A stretch of DNA of 64,000 bases, taken from Cruorifilaria tuberocauda. Its lineage: Eukaryota > Nematoda > Chromadorea > Rhabditida > Onchocercidae. The notes beneath the pieces were generated by a model. It was not told the DNA's origin. It was given only the letters and a program-made list of their open reading frames with translations, and did no database searches. The stretch spans positions 124,001-188,000 of the forward strand of contig JABVXU010000067.1 in the NCBI GenBank assembly GCA_013365365.1, given 5' to 3'. A program made the position numbers and the translations under genes. Positions 26,301 through 39,600 of this stretch are shown here, piece after piece (the stretch's first letter is position 1; every line of letters begins with the position of its first letter).

Positions 26301-27839
26301 TGTACAGTACCTTGAACGGGTGAGAGTATCCTAGTAAACGATCATGTGAAAATAGTACTATTTTTGCTTATTAACATGCATTGAGCATTGTGTTTCTCTT
26401 ATATATCATAATGATGCTGGCCTAGAGTATTTTTTCTGCTTTCTTTATTTGCAGTTCATCGACGAAAGAATAGCAGCACTAAATTCTGGGGCACCAATTG
26501 ATGATGAGTTTGAAAAAGAGATTCGTGTTAATGACATGAAATCATCAAAGACATCACATCTGGTATGTATAAACTTTGGATTCCGGAGAATCGCATCACA
26601 TGATCATTTTTTGTTCCAAAATGCATTGCATTATTTTAGATCCAAGTTAAAAATATGAAATTATTACAGAATCATCCAGAAATGTTTCAGAATGCAGTAA
26701 CTTCTGTAAGATTTTTATTAGTACTGCTGTTGTGATTGTGATAGTGTTCCATGATGTGTGATTTATAGTTCGATAACTTTTTAAAACCCAAGAGAGACTA
26801 GTGATTATGCTGATAAATTGCCCGTGCTAGATTACGTTCGCAAATTTATTGATAATTTTTTTTTCTGTTTTTGAAAGTGAATATCTGGATATGTAGATCA
26901 CAGACCAGTGGTTGAAATTGCAGAGGTTTCACCCTCCTTCACAATCATCGTGTGTATAGGTTTATTGCTTCTTATTAAGTTCTCTTTACATTTAGGTTCG
27001 AGAAAATGCTAATGATGTAATTGGTTTATTGAAAGATAAAGTTCATTCTATTGCGGTAAGTTTGTCTTCAGCTTTATTCCATTCCAGTAAGACTATGCGA
27101 TTTCGTAATTCCTGTGGCAAAATTTTCTTACAAGATTCTTTATTGTTAAAATTCGGGTTGGACTAATAGCTTTCGTTAGAACAATTCAGTCCAGTCCGAC
27201 AGTTTGAAGTTAAAATCAATTTAAAGAATTGTAGTTTTAATTTGAAATCTTAAAGCATGTTTAGCTAAAAGAGCGCCTAGGCCGTTTGGCTCCAAAAGAA
27301 ATTCGACGGGTTTCTTCTAGAAAATCACATTCTTTTTATAATGGTGGAGCACTTTCATTCGACACACAACAATGGATAACCGAAAATAAAGTGGAATCTA
27401 ATGGCGAGGTGTGATTCTAATGTTTCAGATTCAGAAAAATTTGAGCACAAACATCTAATGTCACATAATATGTAGGCGGTGTAGGGAACATATAGATTTT
27501 TTAGACCGAAGCTAGAAAAGTCGTTGATTCTGATGAGTTATAAGTGATTTCGTTTAGACCGCATCGTCTTCAATAGTTGATGAGACAATGGATCTGATCG
27601 ATTTGAGCGATAATTCAGTACCGTCAGCATCGAATCATAGAACTGCTGATCCACCCAGTACTCTAGTCGGAAGAGGAGCGACAACAAATTCAGCAAAAGT
27701 TATACATACTCCCCCACACCATTTCTCGCTACAGTTCTTGAATTTCGACCCATTCGGACCGTCATCATCAACCACTCCATCACCACCACGTCCGGTTAAT
27801 TACAGTGTTCCCAGAGACCATTGGCAACGTTTCGATTGA
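23322..27839 (+). CDS. rme-4: DENND1/connecdenn Rab35 guanine-nucleotide exchange factor (first exon not found)
   Basis: DENND1 proteins activate Rab35 in clathrin-mediated endocytosis and recycling. Fourteen exons chain in frame: 23322-23477, 23833-23949, 24208-24277, 24401-24490, 24811-24926, 25022-25171, 25587-25632, 25838-26016, 26160-26319, 26455-26562, 26640-26705, 26996-27055, 27265-27408 and 27558-27839, giving 580 residues. Order of domains: uDENN (LFDVFCEVGATL, FSFVLTDEKSQYTYAFCR), core DENN (KERRILFTSAKLSQLSSCIF, ALLYPMHWQNLFIPVLP, APMPYLIGVPKRILQ), then dDENN (FIDERIAALNSG). The tail carries NFDPFG, an AP-2 ear-type DPF motif, and ends in HWQRFD, like the WETFE end of mammalian DENND1A. 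The upstream exon with the ATG must end in phase 2 and was not located. The symbol follows the C. elegans orthologue. The tail is far shorter than in mammals. Confidence 0.9.
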
Positions 27840-29751
27840 TTCTGTTCGTTCATTATTCATTCATTTATCTTTCCTTTTCAATCCTACAATTGCTGATTTT
27901 GCTGTTTTATGTATATCACTGTATATCTCGTTCGAAAATCGTTTGGGAGTTGATCAATGTAATTACTGATCATTTTCCAGACAATCTTCCATCACTTAGG
28001 ACGTTACTTCCACACTAATTTAACATCGTTTATCAATAATTCGGAGTCCGATAATAGTAAAATCTTTGCTGCTCTTCCTCTACTTATGTCCTGTCTTCTT
28101 ATCTCAGTAAAACAATTATCCATTTATGCATTTCCTTTTTTCACGAACCTCAGCATACCAACAACGTGTAGTTGTTGTTTGACATTCGAGTGTGCAAATG
28201 TTAGGTCTTTCTAGAATGAGATTGCACGACAAGAAAGTAATATTTGTAAAATAATAATTCAAATCTTTGTTGAAAATTATATTTCACAGGAAAGATAAAA
28301 CAATTTGTGATTTTTGGCTTATTTGGTGGGACGACTTATCCGAAATAACTCATTTTTCGACCAATAAGCTGAAGTTTAATATTCCAGGTAAGGAGGTGAA
28401 TCTAAGTTCTAGTCTGCAAGACTATAGCCATTCTTCTTTTCTGACAAAAATGCGCCTTACTTTAAACTAGTTCGGTTCAACTGCCTCTAAAAATTCCAAT
28501 CAAATATTGGAAAAAGAAGACATTAATAAAACGCTGCCCACAAGAACTGACACATGAATAGAAACTGGTATGCATAAATCAAAAACACAAAGGTATCGGC
28601 GATTACACAGATCAAATTCGAAAAGACAATCATATACGAGAGGTTATGCAGGAAATGTACATCAATCGACATAAATTGGTAGTTGATAGCGATAAACTGA
28701 TCAACCATTTCAAGCAAAAAAAAGTTTCAAGTTTAACCACATTCTAGAAAGCAATCAATACACGTCATTCGAATACCGATATTTAGAAAAGCAAGCACTG
28801 TTTATGGAATGGAACGAAAGGATGAAGAACATGATCTCTAACCCTCCACAATGTTCAGCATGGCAAATGAACGTAATATTAAAAGTGCTAAAAATCATTT
28901 ATTATGACATATGAAAATTGGAAATAAACCGAAAATATCAGTATAAACCCAATGAAAGCTAACTGGTTCATAAAAGAGCTACCAAAACAAGAGAAACTGA
29001 AACAATTTTAAGAGAGAGGGAAAGTCATCGGACGATTATCCTAATGAATGTTGAAAAGTTTTCGTACCAAAACTAGCAGTGAAATGGTTTCGAAACTTAA
29101 ATTAAAATCTCTAAAGTTCAAACAAAATGACTGCACATCTCAACAGCCATAATCATGAAAAGGACAGTGAATTGATGTCAGGAACATTTCTTGCCATCTC
29201 AGCAATACGAATAAAAATTACTAAATTTGTCACTGTTCTGTCATTATTTTGTTCAGTGGCGAAATTCTACAAATAGAAAATTACCGTTGCACATAAAATA
29301 GCCAGAGTTTGTGTGAATACGTATTACTAAAATAATTCCGCCAAATCTTGTAATCAAAAACCTAAGGAAAATTCTAACTGAAGTAGCATATCTCTATTAA
29401 ACTAGTGTGAAACAAATAATCACTTGATGGATATGAAGCAAACCAATCTTGTAAACGACAATAATGCTTAATGAAAAAATCGAATATGCTAGAAGATTGA
29501 AATGATAGAAGAAAGTCTATACATCTCAAAAGCTGAATCAATTCGAGTATTAGATTCTTTTCGGATGAAAATTAAATTTAGCTAACTATATCCATAAAAT
29601 TTATCGAAAAAAAGTTGAAAGAGATTACTCCGAGAATTCGACCGTTTCAAATTTCAATCGCAGGATGTGGAAAATAAACTGTTAGTTTACTTCACGTCAA
29701 TATATGCAAGGAAGTGGACAGTGTGGACATAGTGACGGTAAAAAAATAAAG
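27840..29751. other. Gap between convergent DENND1 and RhoGAP genes
   Basis: Holds the 3' UTR of the DENND1-like gene at the left and that of the minus-strand RhoGAP at the right. The middle, about 28520-29000, has receptor-like reading frames on the minus strand (separate entry). The rest, 29000-29700, is A-rich on the plus strand and has no supported gene. Confidence 0.5.
28523..28980 (-). pseudogene. Possible decayed multi-pass (GPCR-like) receptor fragments
   Basis: Reading leftward, three neighbouring open stretches look like membrane-protein segments. About 28980-28900 reads MNQLAFIGFILIFSVYFQF. About 28885-28757 reads EHCGGLEIMFFILSFHSINS. At 28717-28523 there is DQFIAINY, resembling the DRY-type motif after the third helix, followed by SNLICVIADTFVFLIYAYQF, like a fourth helix. 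They lie in different frames with stops between, and no full set of seven helices or start was found. AT-rich DNA gives hydrophobic frames by chance, so this is a weak call. An intact gene with unrecognised introns is the other possibility. Confidence 0.25.
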
Positions 29752-32700
29752 CTAAAGCTTAGTAATCTCGTTTGGTTTGTTTAAATCGATTATTGATTTC
29801 GGTTTATAAGGCAAGGGAGGTTTAGGCAATGTATTATAACTTTCAGCCGCCGATAACGTTCCAGCATGTTGGTGATGACCATCAGTACCTAAATGTACCA
29901 CAGTACGATTGTCTTTTGTACAAGCAACTGGAACAGACGCATTACGACAAATGTCGACTGAATTTCGATTTCGCAGAAGATCAGGTTGCAATATTTTACC
30001 AACCTCTTGCGAGTTGTCATGTTCCACCAAATCAATGGCAGAAGTTCGAAATCCTCCATCTGGTGAAGATGAACGCACTACATTACGTGGTGGCGGTGGA
30101 CGTGATGGCCGGCCTGGTTCATGATAGGAACGGGTCATTTGTTGTTGGAAAGCGAAATTATCACATATTTCAACATTGGCTGTACAACCATATTCAGCCA
30201 TTGAATCATTGGAAGCAAGTGATGGACTTTTGCTAATAAAATTATTCAAATTTTCTAAACTAGATGACATCTCTTCTACGTTATCATTGCAAAGATTTGA
30301 GTGATTAGTTGTACAGTTATTACTAGTGTTGCTACAGTTTGAATAACCTATAACAGGTGGTGGTGGTGCTGGCCACTTGGGACGAGCTCGCAAAGTAGAA
30401 ACTGATGGTGGTTGCGATGTTTGTTGTAACACCGATATTTTGTTGCGCAACGGCACTGAATTCTTGCACGAATTGCTTTAAAAAAACAGGTTAATATGTT
30501 TTGCTATCAAAAAAGAAGTTTCTTAACTACCGAGTACACCAGTAAAACAAAAAGAGCGTCGTAAAATTTATGAAAAAAATAAAAGAAATAAAAATAAGAT
30601 GATTATAACGAGAGCTAGTATTAAACTTGCTGCTTACTCGCTGCTTTGCATATGACGAAGAGTTTTGTGTACCACGCACAATTGTGTACCGCGTACAATC
30701 ATACGATCTCCACTTCCAAAGCTATTCGTTACATCTAACTTTCGTTGCAAAAATGAATCAAGCAGTGGTGACGTGTAGTTGAAGTTATCTGAAATGTAAG
30801 TTTCATAACTCATAAAAACTGAAAAAGAAGACTGAATAGATAAAGGATGACTGACATTTTAAACTTATATAGTAATGTTTATGCATTACATGTAAGACAT
30901 GAAATGGCATATCGTCTAAAAATATGACATGAAATTATACCTGGTGTCAAAGCTTCACAGATCCTTCATTGAAACCAATTAGTAAAAAATTGGAAAGTAC
31001 ATAATTAAGAAATTAGTAAGCACCTGTCACACTTTTATAAAAATGAATTCAATTCGATGTACAGAAAACTCATTTCAATTTAAACAGGTATTCCTTCGTG
31101 TTTCAAGAGATAACTCTTTTTTTTCAAAAGCGGACAGAACGATCAGTTAAAAAGTCATCTCAGTAATTGACAGACCAGAGTAAGTACGAAAACCGAAAAG
31201 TCCGTTTAAAAAATTACAGTTTGGGAAGAAGAAATCGGCATTGCTTATTAATGTTTCTACCAATTTTGAACCAAGTATATTCTCCGATTCAGTACCATTG
31301 CCCGCATCAATCAAATTCGGTCCGAAAACGATCGATAAATTGCCCACACTCATTCTGTATAAAAAAATTTTAATCTTCTATTCTTATAACAAAAATGAAT
31401 TTCAAAACTCACTGCGCAACTTACATATACGAAAGAAATTACTTTGTATGTTCCTCATAATTCAATATCAGTTGCAAAAACTTGATTAAATAGGCAAGGT
31501 TGTATCGATTTGCTTCTGGCATTAAAGGAAGAAGTCGATATATAGCTTCCTTCCGATAATCCGGATCTCTCCTTAAAATTATTATATGTATGAACATAAC
31601 AAATAATTGTAGGTTATGTTGGTTATGTTGCCTGTTCGAAATGAAGCTAAGTGCTTTTATAAATGGACGTAGAAATCATAGATCCTATCATTGTGCAAAA
31701 AGAAAAATAAATCTGGCAATATTTTTTAAAAGTTCCATGAAACTGATAACTGGTTTTACAAACAACAACTTACTTGGCAATGATAACCCACTCTGAGTGT
31801 AGAGTATGAGTCATTAATGGTTCAGGAAGTTCACGAAGATAGCACTTTAAAACCGAACAAACTGAATGAGGATCATTAATATATTCAGCAATTTCCAATG
31901 AATCACTATTTATTTGATGAGCATCAAATGCTGCTTTAAGGCGCCTGATCCGATTATTGTTACCGCTGACTCGAAAAAGACCCTAGAAATAAAGTAACAT
32001 TAAAATATGTGTAAGCTCCTAAATCCATACGTATACTCAATCAAGGATGTATTTTAAACAGAACTACAATCACCGTTAAAAGCCTTAAAAACATACATCA
32101 TTCATATTAAAATTTGATTAAGAAACCTTCTCCTGGAAACCCTGGTATTTGAGAATAGAGCAACACACTTCAAGAACTAAAGCCACTGAACGATTAGAAC
32201 AACGCAAATGATCTTCTAGATGACATCCGAATACCGGACGATTAGGATATGAAGCTAAAAAATACGAATTCAGTGAAAAATACTAAGTAATGAAGCAATA
32301 TAAAATATGAAACAAGTGAAACTGCAGTCGATTATTCACTTCGGTACTGCAAATAAATTCGTTCAGTGTTGAATTATTACCACTGAAGAAGAATAATAGA
32401 GTTTTTTTTCCTTTTTTTTTCAGGCGAATAATAGATTTCAAGGCTAAATTTGCAGCTGATGATCATAATAAATTTAAATCAGCACGAAAATCTCGTTGAC
32501 TGGAAGAGAATTCATAGATATCATTTCTTTTCTAATTTGTACGAAGTTACCAATTTTCCTGTCAATTTCAGGCAAGATGTTTTCGAGTTTCTGTAAAGCT
32601 GTCCGATAATATTCCATTTGTGCAATGATCAATTCTTTATAAATGCCAGCAATTTCAGCTTCTTTCGACATAAGCATAAAAATATCCGTAAAAATGTTAT

Positions 32701-34001
32701 CCTAAATGAAAAAAGAGTAATTATTTTAGTCAAATATTCAGAAACCACTTTACATTACTAAATAGATTCTACACCTTACACAAAAAAAAATTAACCTTAT
32801 AAGATTCTAATTTAAGTTGCAAGGCATCATATTCATCTTGAATTTCTTGCGCCTTTGATTCATCATGATTTCCCTGCTTACGTTTTCTGCTAACTTCAAC
32901 ATCAACAACTGTACGCGTTAGTTTTTCTTTCGCTTTCGATAGAGCTTTGTCATCGTCCAAATATTTCACAAAAGCATCCAGAACACTGTAGCGTAATTCA
33001 TGAAGAAAAAGAGTTTAGTAACTTGATATTATTTTCATTCACTATATGTGCAGACAGTTTATATTAACATCCATAAAACCTTTTCTCAATTAACTGATCG
33101 GTCAGGATCCGTTCTTCAAGAATTACACCTATTGCATCGCCATACAGCTTCAATGTATCAGCAAGAACAGATGGTTGCGAACGAGGGTAAATATTTTCCA
33201 GTTCTTTCGCATCCGTAAGCAACTGTTGCCAAAGACCAAATTCATCTAATCGTCTCTAAAAAACATTAACCGTACTTTTTGACAGCAGATCAATAGTTTT
33301 AACTTTAAATTTGACAAGTGAATTTTTTAGCATTTGAAAAATAGAAGAATTTCGAAGTTTTTTTTCTGTAAATCAATAACAGAAAGAAAAGTCAGAAATA
33401 TGAAGCAAATTACATCAATTGATTTCCTGTAAGAATAATTAAAACTTTTCGTCCTCAACATTTCAGAAGGATTAGTTAGAAATCTGAAGTAAAATTATTA
33501 TACCTTTCGCTTTTCAATGGCTTCTTCCCTATTGACGCTTTTTATACAATTCTGCAAATTCTGCCGGGTATTTTTTACCGCCAAAATAATTTTTTGGTTT
33601 TTTTGTTCGACATGACTTACACTCTGCAGCTCGTCTTTTTTCTCAGACCTGAAAGGAACTTTTTCTACAAAAAATGTCTGCAATCAATGATGAAATTTTT
33701 TAATTTGCAGCACCAAACAAAATTTTCGGTTATTCAGCCTTCTTTCTCTCGCGAAGAAAGACAACATATTCTAGTCCCATACCTATTGTTAGCGCTTTCC
33801 AATTGTTATCTACGCTTTACTGAAAAAAAGATTAAGAAATGAAGCCTGGACATCACTTAATTTCCCTGAATTGCGGCAAACAATGTTTAGTAGTACCACT
33901 TTGTTTCGTACAGAAAAGATGACGTACAATCCTACAGACTGCTGCAAATTTTCTTGCATACGACGAGCTCGTCGCTGCAAACCCTCCCGCATCTTCTCCA
34001 T
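29752..34001 (-). CDS. BAR-domain RhoGAP of the RICH/nadrin (ARHGAP17/44, SH3BP1) type
   Basis: Such proteins bind curved membranes and stimulate GTP hydrolysis by Rho-family GTPases, mainly Rac and Cdc42. Eleven exons chain in frame from the right: 34001-33936, 33677-33504, 33255-33080, 32985-32796, 32701-32551, 32254-32127, 31982-31774, 31571-31443, 31354-31218, 30788-30638 and 30475-29752, giving 744 residues. The N-BAR coiled coil spans about 1-252 (REGLQRRARRMQENLQQS start). The RhoGAP domain spans about 253-453, with the arginine finger near 299 in GLFRVSGNNN, then YLRELPEPLMTH and NLSIVFGPNLID. The last exon is a disordered tail rich in Ser and Asn with SH3-ligand runs PAPPPPV, RPSRPPPPRN and LPKPPLPYKPK. 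Domain order and tail match the mammalian RICH proteins. It is tail-to-tail with the DENND1-like gene; both families regulate membrane-linked GTPases. Confidence 0.92.
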
Positions 34002-36628
34002 CTTTCTTTTACTTCTCAATTCTGTTCATGGAAAATAAAGTCCTGAAATATGAGAACTCAGTGAACAGGTAAACAGCACGTTCACAATAACTCCTTCAAT
34101 ACAGACGTTTAAAACATAATGAAACTAGTAAGCGAATACCCAAACCATTTGCTCGACATCCATGTTAATCTTGAATTCGTCATAACCACTGCGTGTAACT
34201 TTTTTTAATGTGACATGAGAATTGAAAGAATTAGCTGTTCAGCTTAAGAATAATTCCATTTAAATGTGGAATTGTTGTTAAGAGTAAGAAAATTGTGACA
34301 TTATTGAGGGAGGGGAGAGAGAGAGAAGGAACGAGCGTGGAGAGGAGTTGAAAAGTTAATTTTCAGAAATTAAGAGGAATTACGAGCCTTCCAATTAACA
34401 TATTACAGCTGAAGGAAGTATTCTCCAAGGATCAAGAAGAATTACGGAAGACTACGTTATGATGAATTGAGAAAACAGTTCGGTAACAACAGCAAGAAAG
34501 CGAAGAAGGGAAAAATGGCGGAATAAATAACAAAAGTACCGTGAAATTTCTATTCAGATTTAAAGAGGTTAAAGATAATATTCTGATGTTAAGTGTACGG
34601 GGCCTCTGTAACGATTTTCATTATTCATTAGAGCAGTGCAAATCCAGGAAAAACTCATTTTCTGCCTCGGAGGAGTACGTGATCATAGGATGTCCCTATC
34701 CAAACTCCTGCCACTCATTCCCTTTATGAGATGCAGCTTTTCATTAAGATCCAACGGAGGCCGAAGGAAAGAGCAAACGTCTGATGAGTTATTTCGAAGT
34801 TCGGCGTCTGCAAGTATGTTACGTGTTTACATATAATACAATTGAAGAAGGTCTTAATAGGTATCTAAAATATTTCGCTTTTCGTCAATTTTCGCTGCAA
34901 TGTTTCTGATTTTATGTAGATCATTATCTACATGGATCTTTGAGCAATTATGGTTGAGTGCAACAAGCTTTTGCAACTTGCGATAACCTATGTGTTTGTA
35001 GGTTTATCAGTGAGATGTTCATCCCAGGAAGACTTTTTGCTATATATCACTGTTCTTAAAATCAGAGTTTTTAAGAATGGTTTATGTAAAAGTGCAGAAG
35101 GAGAAATTTGATGTAAAAATGATACGAAAAAGAAGTTTGGGAAGAGAACATGCTGGAGTGCGAAATGTGCACTCTCTGGATGGATTAATTTGAAACAGGA
35201 CCTTTATATAATGCAGCATAAAGTGTACGATTGTGTGATAAGTAATTACTGATAACCTCAATTGAGACCGCTAAAATCGTTCGAACTTTCAATTCGGTAC
35301 TCCCCGTGTATTTATTGTAATAGATCATCTCTTTTAAAACCATATAAATCTAATGAGACGAGGGGATGGAGGAGAAGGGAGTTGGGACGATCAACACAGT
35401 AATTGTCTTTCTCCATAAATATCACTGATTGGTGCAAGGGTCTCCCGGTTATTTTCGAGGAGATGGGTAACGAACGTGGTTGCCGTTACTTACAGCAGGA
35501 AAAAAACTAAAATTAGATATTTAATCAGCAGAATCTAACCTAAAAATAATTATTGCATGAAATCGAGAAAATAATGTAAATCTAAGTTCAAAGTAGAAAA
35601 TAAATGAAGCTCTCAGTTCGATAATCCGAAGAGCATTATCTAATTACAAGTGTTGGAACGAAGGAAATAGTGAACCAGTAGCTTGGCATGGACACGATGG
35701 AGAAGATTGTGTTAAGTGAATGACGTTTCGCAGGAATTTTGTAAGCTCACTGAGGCATGTGTCGTGCGCTTGCGAATTATTATTAACTTTTGTAAGTTTC
35801 TGCTGGAAAATGAAGTGAAGTGCATAGGGCTCTGCTTTCTGGTTCGCTAAATTATTAAAAAAAAAGGTTCTTTGGTGCTTCCGAGAGCACTTCATTTGCA
35901 TCGCAGGTTTAATAGTTTTTGTCTCAAAATAAATACATTGCCCAACCTGCCTAACTTGAAACGCTGAACAATTTCACTGAAATTGTAAATAAGGTTTGAA
36001 ATAAGAGTTTAGTCCAAGCTTTCCAAGTTACCTTTGTTGATCTTGAAGGACATCCACATCGATCAACAATTATCAAGCAGAAGTGTGAATTTAGCAAAAA
36101 TTACTGTCCAGGTTAACTTAACTAATTAAGTTTGTCTAAGAACTTTAGAAACTAGTTATTAACTTTCGATTAATAAATAATAAATCATTGCGCATACAAC
36201 TAATTTATCAAAAAAAAAACATAATAAAGTGATAATTTATGATTATTATGATCTGGTCGTAACGAAATTCAATTTTCCGATTACTCTTTGCTCACCGTGA
36301 ATATTTTGTTTACGAAGTTGGCTAAGAAACAAATAAAGTAAAGACATTCTAGAGATCGTATATTGTTTAAATCATCAGTATGTTTCAATTGATGTCGATA
36401 TTTGTCTCAGCAATAGTACGCTTGATTTTTAAAAACAGCACTCAACAAAACATTTAAAATGATTATGAGGTATATTTTGATGTTATATGATAGAATGCTT
36501 AGTTCGTCTACTTCGAATTAATTCAAAGTTTTCCTTTTCTTCATCTGTTGCTCTATCGTTGCGTGTCGAGTCAACTTCTGCTTTTTGCTGGGTGAAAATG
36601 TTCAGATCTGACAACTGATAGCAAATGA
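34002..36628. other. Gap between the divergent RhoGAP and PH-PDZ genes
   Basis: Head-to-head genes, so promoters for both should lie here. A purine-rich GA tract is at about 34305-34355. The rest is AT-rich with scattered short frames and no supported exon. Confidence 0.5.
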
Positions 36629-39600
36629 ATGAATGAACAACGTGAAATAGTGAAGGCAAGCTGGTTACAGCATGTAGTACATAAAAAAGGTGGAACATTG
36701 CATCGTAAAAAGGTAAATTTCAATTTAATGTTCCATTCTTACAATATTACATTCTTAGAAAAGTTTATTGATGCCTTAATTTATTTATCTCTATTTGTTG
36801 TAGAAAATTCTGTATGGAGAGGGGAAATGGGTCGTACTATGTATCCACAATGGTCGTATACCACTTTTGGAATGGTACTTTTCGGATGAATATGTACATG
36901 GACACAGGTATTTTGTTGTCGAAATTTCAGATTAAAATTTTTGGTTCGGCAGTTGTTATAAATGTTTTTTTTACTATTCTGCTGCAGTTTCTGATCCAGA
37001 CGTTTCATTCGAAATTTTCGTATTATTACATTCGCTTTGGATTTTTACAGTCTTTTTACAGTCCATTTTAGACCTTCGAAAGTTATCGATTTATTGGATT
37101 CGTCTTTTGTAAGGGTCATTATGAGTGATCCGTCCAGACGTAGTTTCATGATTGGTTTTATGGACTGTTCACGTGATGTCATTGAGCTTTCTGCTTTAAC
37201 AGTGTAATATTCTTTTCTATACAAAGAAGATTTATATTGATTATTAAAGGCTTAATTTTTCTTTCAGGTAATATGATAAAGCTTGGTTTATATCATATTA
37301 CTTTGATTATAAGCTTAAGCGGACGTCAATATGAAGCTTTAGGTCTTTTCAAAGTATCTAATATCGTTCGGATTTTCAACGAGCATATTTGTGGATCTTA
37401 GATAACATAGGGATAAAGACCAAGATTGCTCAAATTTATTACTATCATCAGCATTTTCAGGGAAGATTGCGATGACTGGATTCGATCGACAACGTCTGCT
37501 CTCGTGCGATTAAAATGTTTGATAGAATCGACAAATCTCTATATTTCGGCCCCTAATTTTGCATCCGAATCATCGAGAACAATTGAACAATTTGTTCATG
37601 AAGATACAGGTCTTGACGAGGCATGTTTTATAAAGATTGGAATTTAGTGTAATTTAGCATACTAATGGTAGTGGATTTAGAGATAAGTAAAACGTAAAAT
37701 ACTTTCATCGACGCTGGTCTGATTCTTTTTTACGGCTTGAAATAGAGAACGTTTCGTTTTATGTTTGGGATTCAAAATGTAATCAATACGAGGACGTGAA
37801 TCACTTTGCAAAACATTCTCATATCAGATTTGATCTACAGGTTATTGCCTTACATTATGATATAAAATGGAATTCGAATTTGTCCTTGATGTTTGGTAAT
37901 TCTTTACTATCCAGAAATAAAAATTAAAAGCAGATTTTGTGACTTAAATTCAATTGCGATAAATTTTTAGGTTCCTGAAGAACTGGCGCCGTCACTACCA
38001 GTTTCTGCTCCGAGGAATTCTGAGTATGAGCGCATTAAACTTCCGGCTTTGCCAACGCAACCATCTGAAATACCATCTGTTCTTCGTAAGACTAGCACTA
38101 AAGAGAAAAAGATGAAAAATCATGGGATGGTGAAAACTCCACCTCCTCTTCCGCCTCGTAATATTTCATCTTCACAAGCTCCGAAAACTGGTACAAAAGT
38201 TGGTTTTTATTTAGTTTATTCGAGTCCGAAGTCGAACTTATGCTGTTTCATGTTAAAAGTGATTCTCTGATTTCAAAAACTCTAATTTTTTATCCAAAAT
38301 GCAATTTCGTATGAAAATTTCGGTTTCCATCAAACTATTTTATACTTCGTTAGATGAATTTTTTCATCTATCAATTCCTGTGAACAAAATATTCAAATTT
38401 CACAGACTATAAGTTTTGCAGCGGTGCTCAATATATGATCATCCGAAGAATCGTGCATCCACATTAGCTCTGGAAGAACGGCCAAGAAATATTTCAATAA
38501 ATCCGCAAAATTCTTTATATAGGTTTATAACTTATACTATCATTTTCGATTTCTTCATACGTTTTGACGTCAGTGCTATATGGTTTTTTGCAGTTGTCAG
38601 ATTTTTGTGCTATTTCAACTTTAAAAAATTGCATCAGTGCTTCGCATAATTAAACATAGGGAAGTATTCATTTCCTTTGCATGTAGCAGGTGGCACGATT
38701 TCATTTTCAGTGATTTATCATCATGAAATTGAACCACTTTTAGTAACTGAAAACATCAAGTTGGATGAAACTGAGTTCTGCTATCTTCATATATTAAGAT
38801 ATATAAAAATCATTCTTTTGGAATGTATAGAAGTATGAAGGCATCATTTAGATCAATGTATTTACAGCACTTTGGAGGGACCCACATCATTGGACACTGA
38901 AATAACAGCACCAGTGAGTTTGTATTCCGAATCGATGAAATGGGGTTACTCTGTTCCAGCTGGAACTTTAAATGTCAATATAGCTAACTCACGTCGTACC
39001 GCTAGAGATGATTCGCTTTTACTGGATTATGACGCACCTTCTGGAATACTTAATCGAATTTCGCCAATTACAAACATTGCACTGCAAAAAAACCATTCAG
39101 CTAATGAAAGAAATAGTAATGGAATGTTAACTGAAGATTATAACCATTCACAGATTATCAACAATAGTGATGTTTCAAGTGGTTTGAGGAATTTAACAGT
39201 ACAACCCTTTATATGCGTACAGCATATTGCTTATGTGGATTTCAGCGGGAAAGTGTGGTCAGTGTTACGATATCTTGTCTGTGAATTCTTGGTTTTTAAG
39301 ATGTTCTGTTGATATCAATTATATGTTAATCTCTATTGTATTTTTATATTTTTATGTCATCTTTGGTTCATCTTCATTAAGGTTAGACAAAAAAATTTAA
39401 TTAATTCTCCACGCTATGTTTCAGACTTTTCATATTGGTATAATTTATAAATAATAGTGGTATAATTTTTATTTAAGGATAACAGGTTGGACTGCAATGG
39501 CTGAGAAGTATCTTGCCGGTCAATTGTTTGTTGGTGATCAACTTGTACGAATTGCTGATGTTGATATATACAGCACGCAGCAAATCCCATTCATTTTCAG

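Noticed and set aside
29829..30236. Open frame of 135 codons on the plus strand
   Set aside because: It is antisense to the last coding exon of the RhoGAP, whose minus-strand frame is longer, in phase with ten upstream exons and rich in SH3 motifs.
34305..34355. GA-rich tract as a regulatory element
   Set aside because: Purine-rich tracts are common in promoters and simple repeats; there is nothing here to assign a function.
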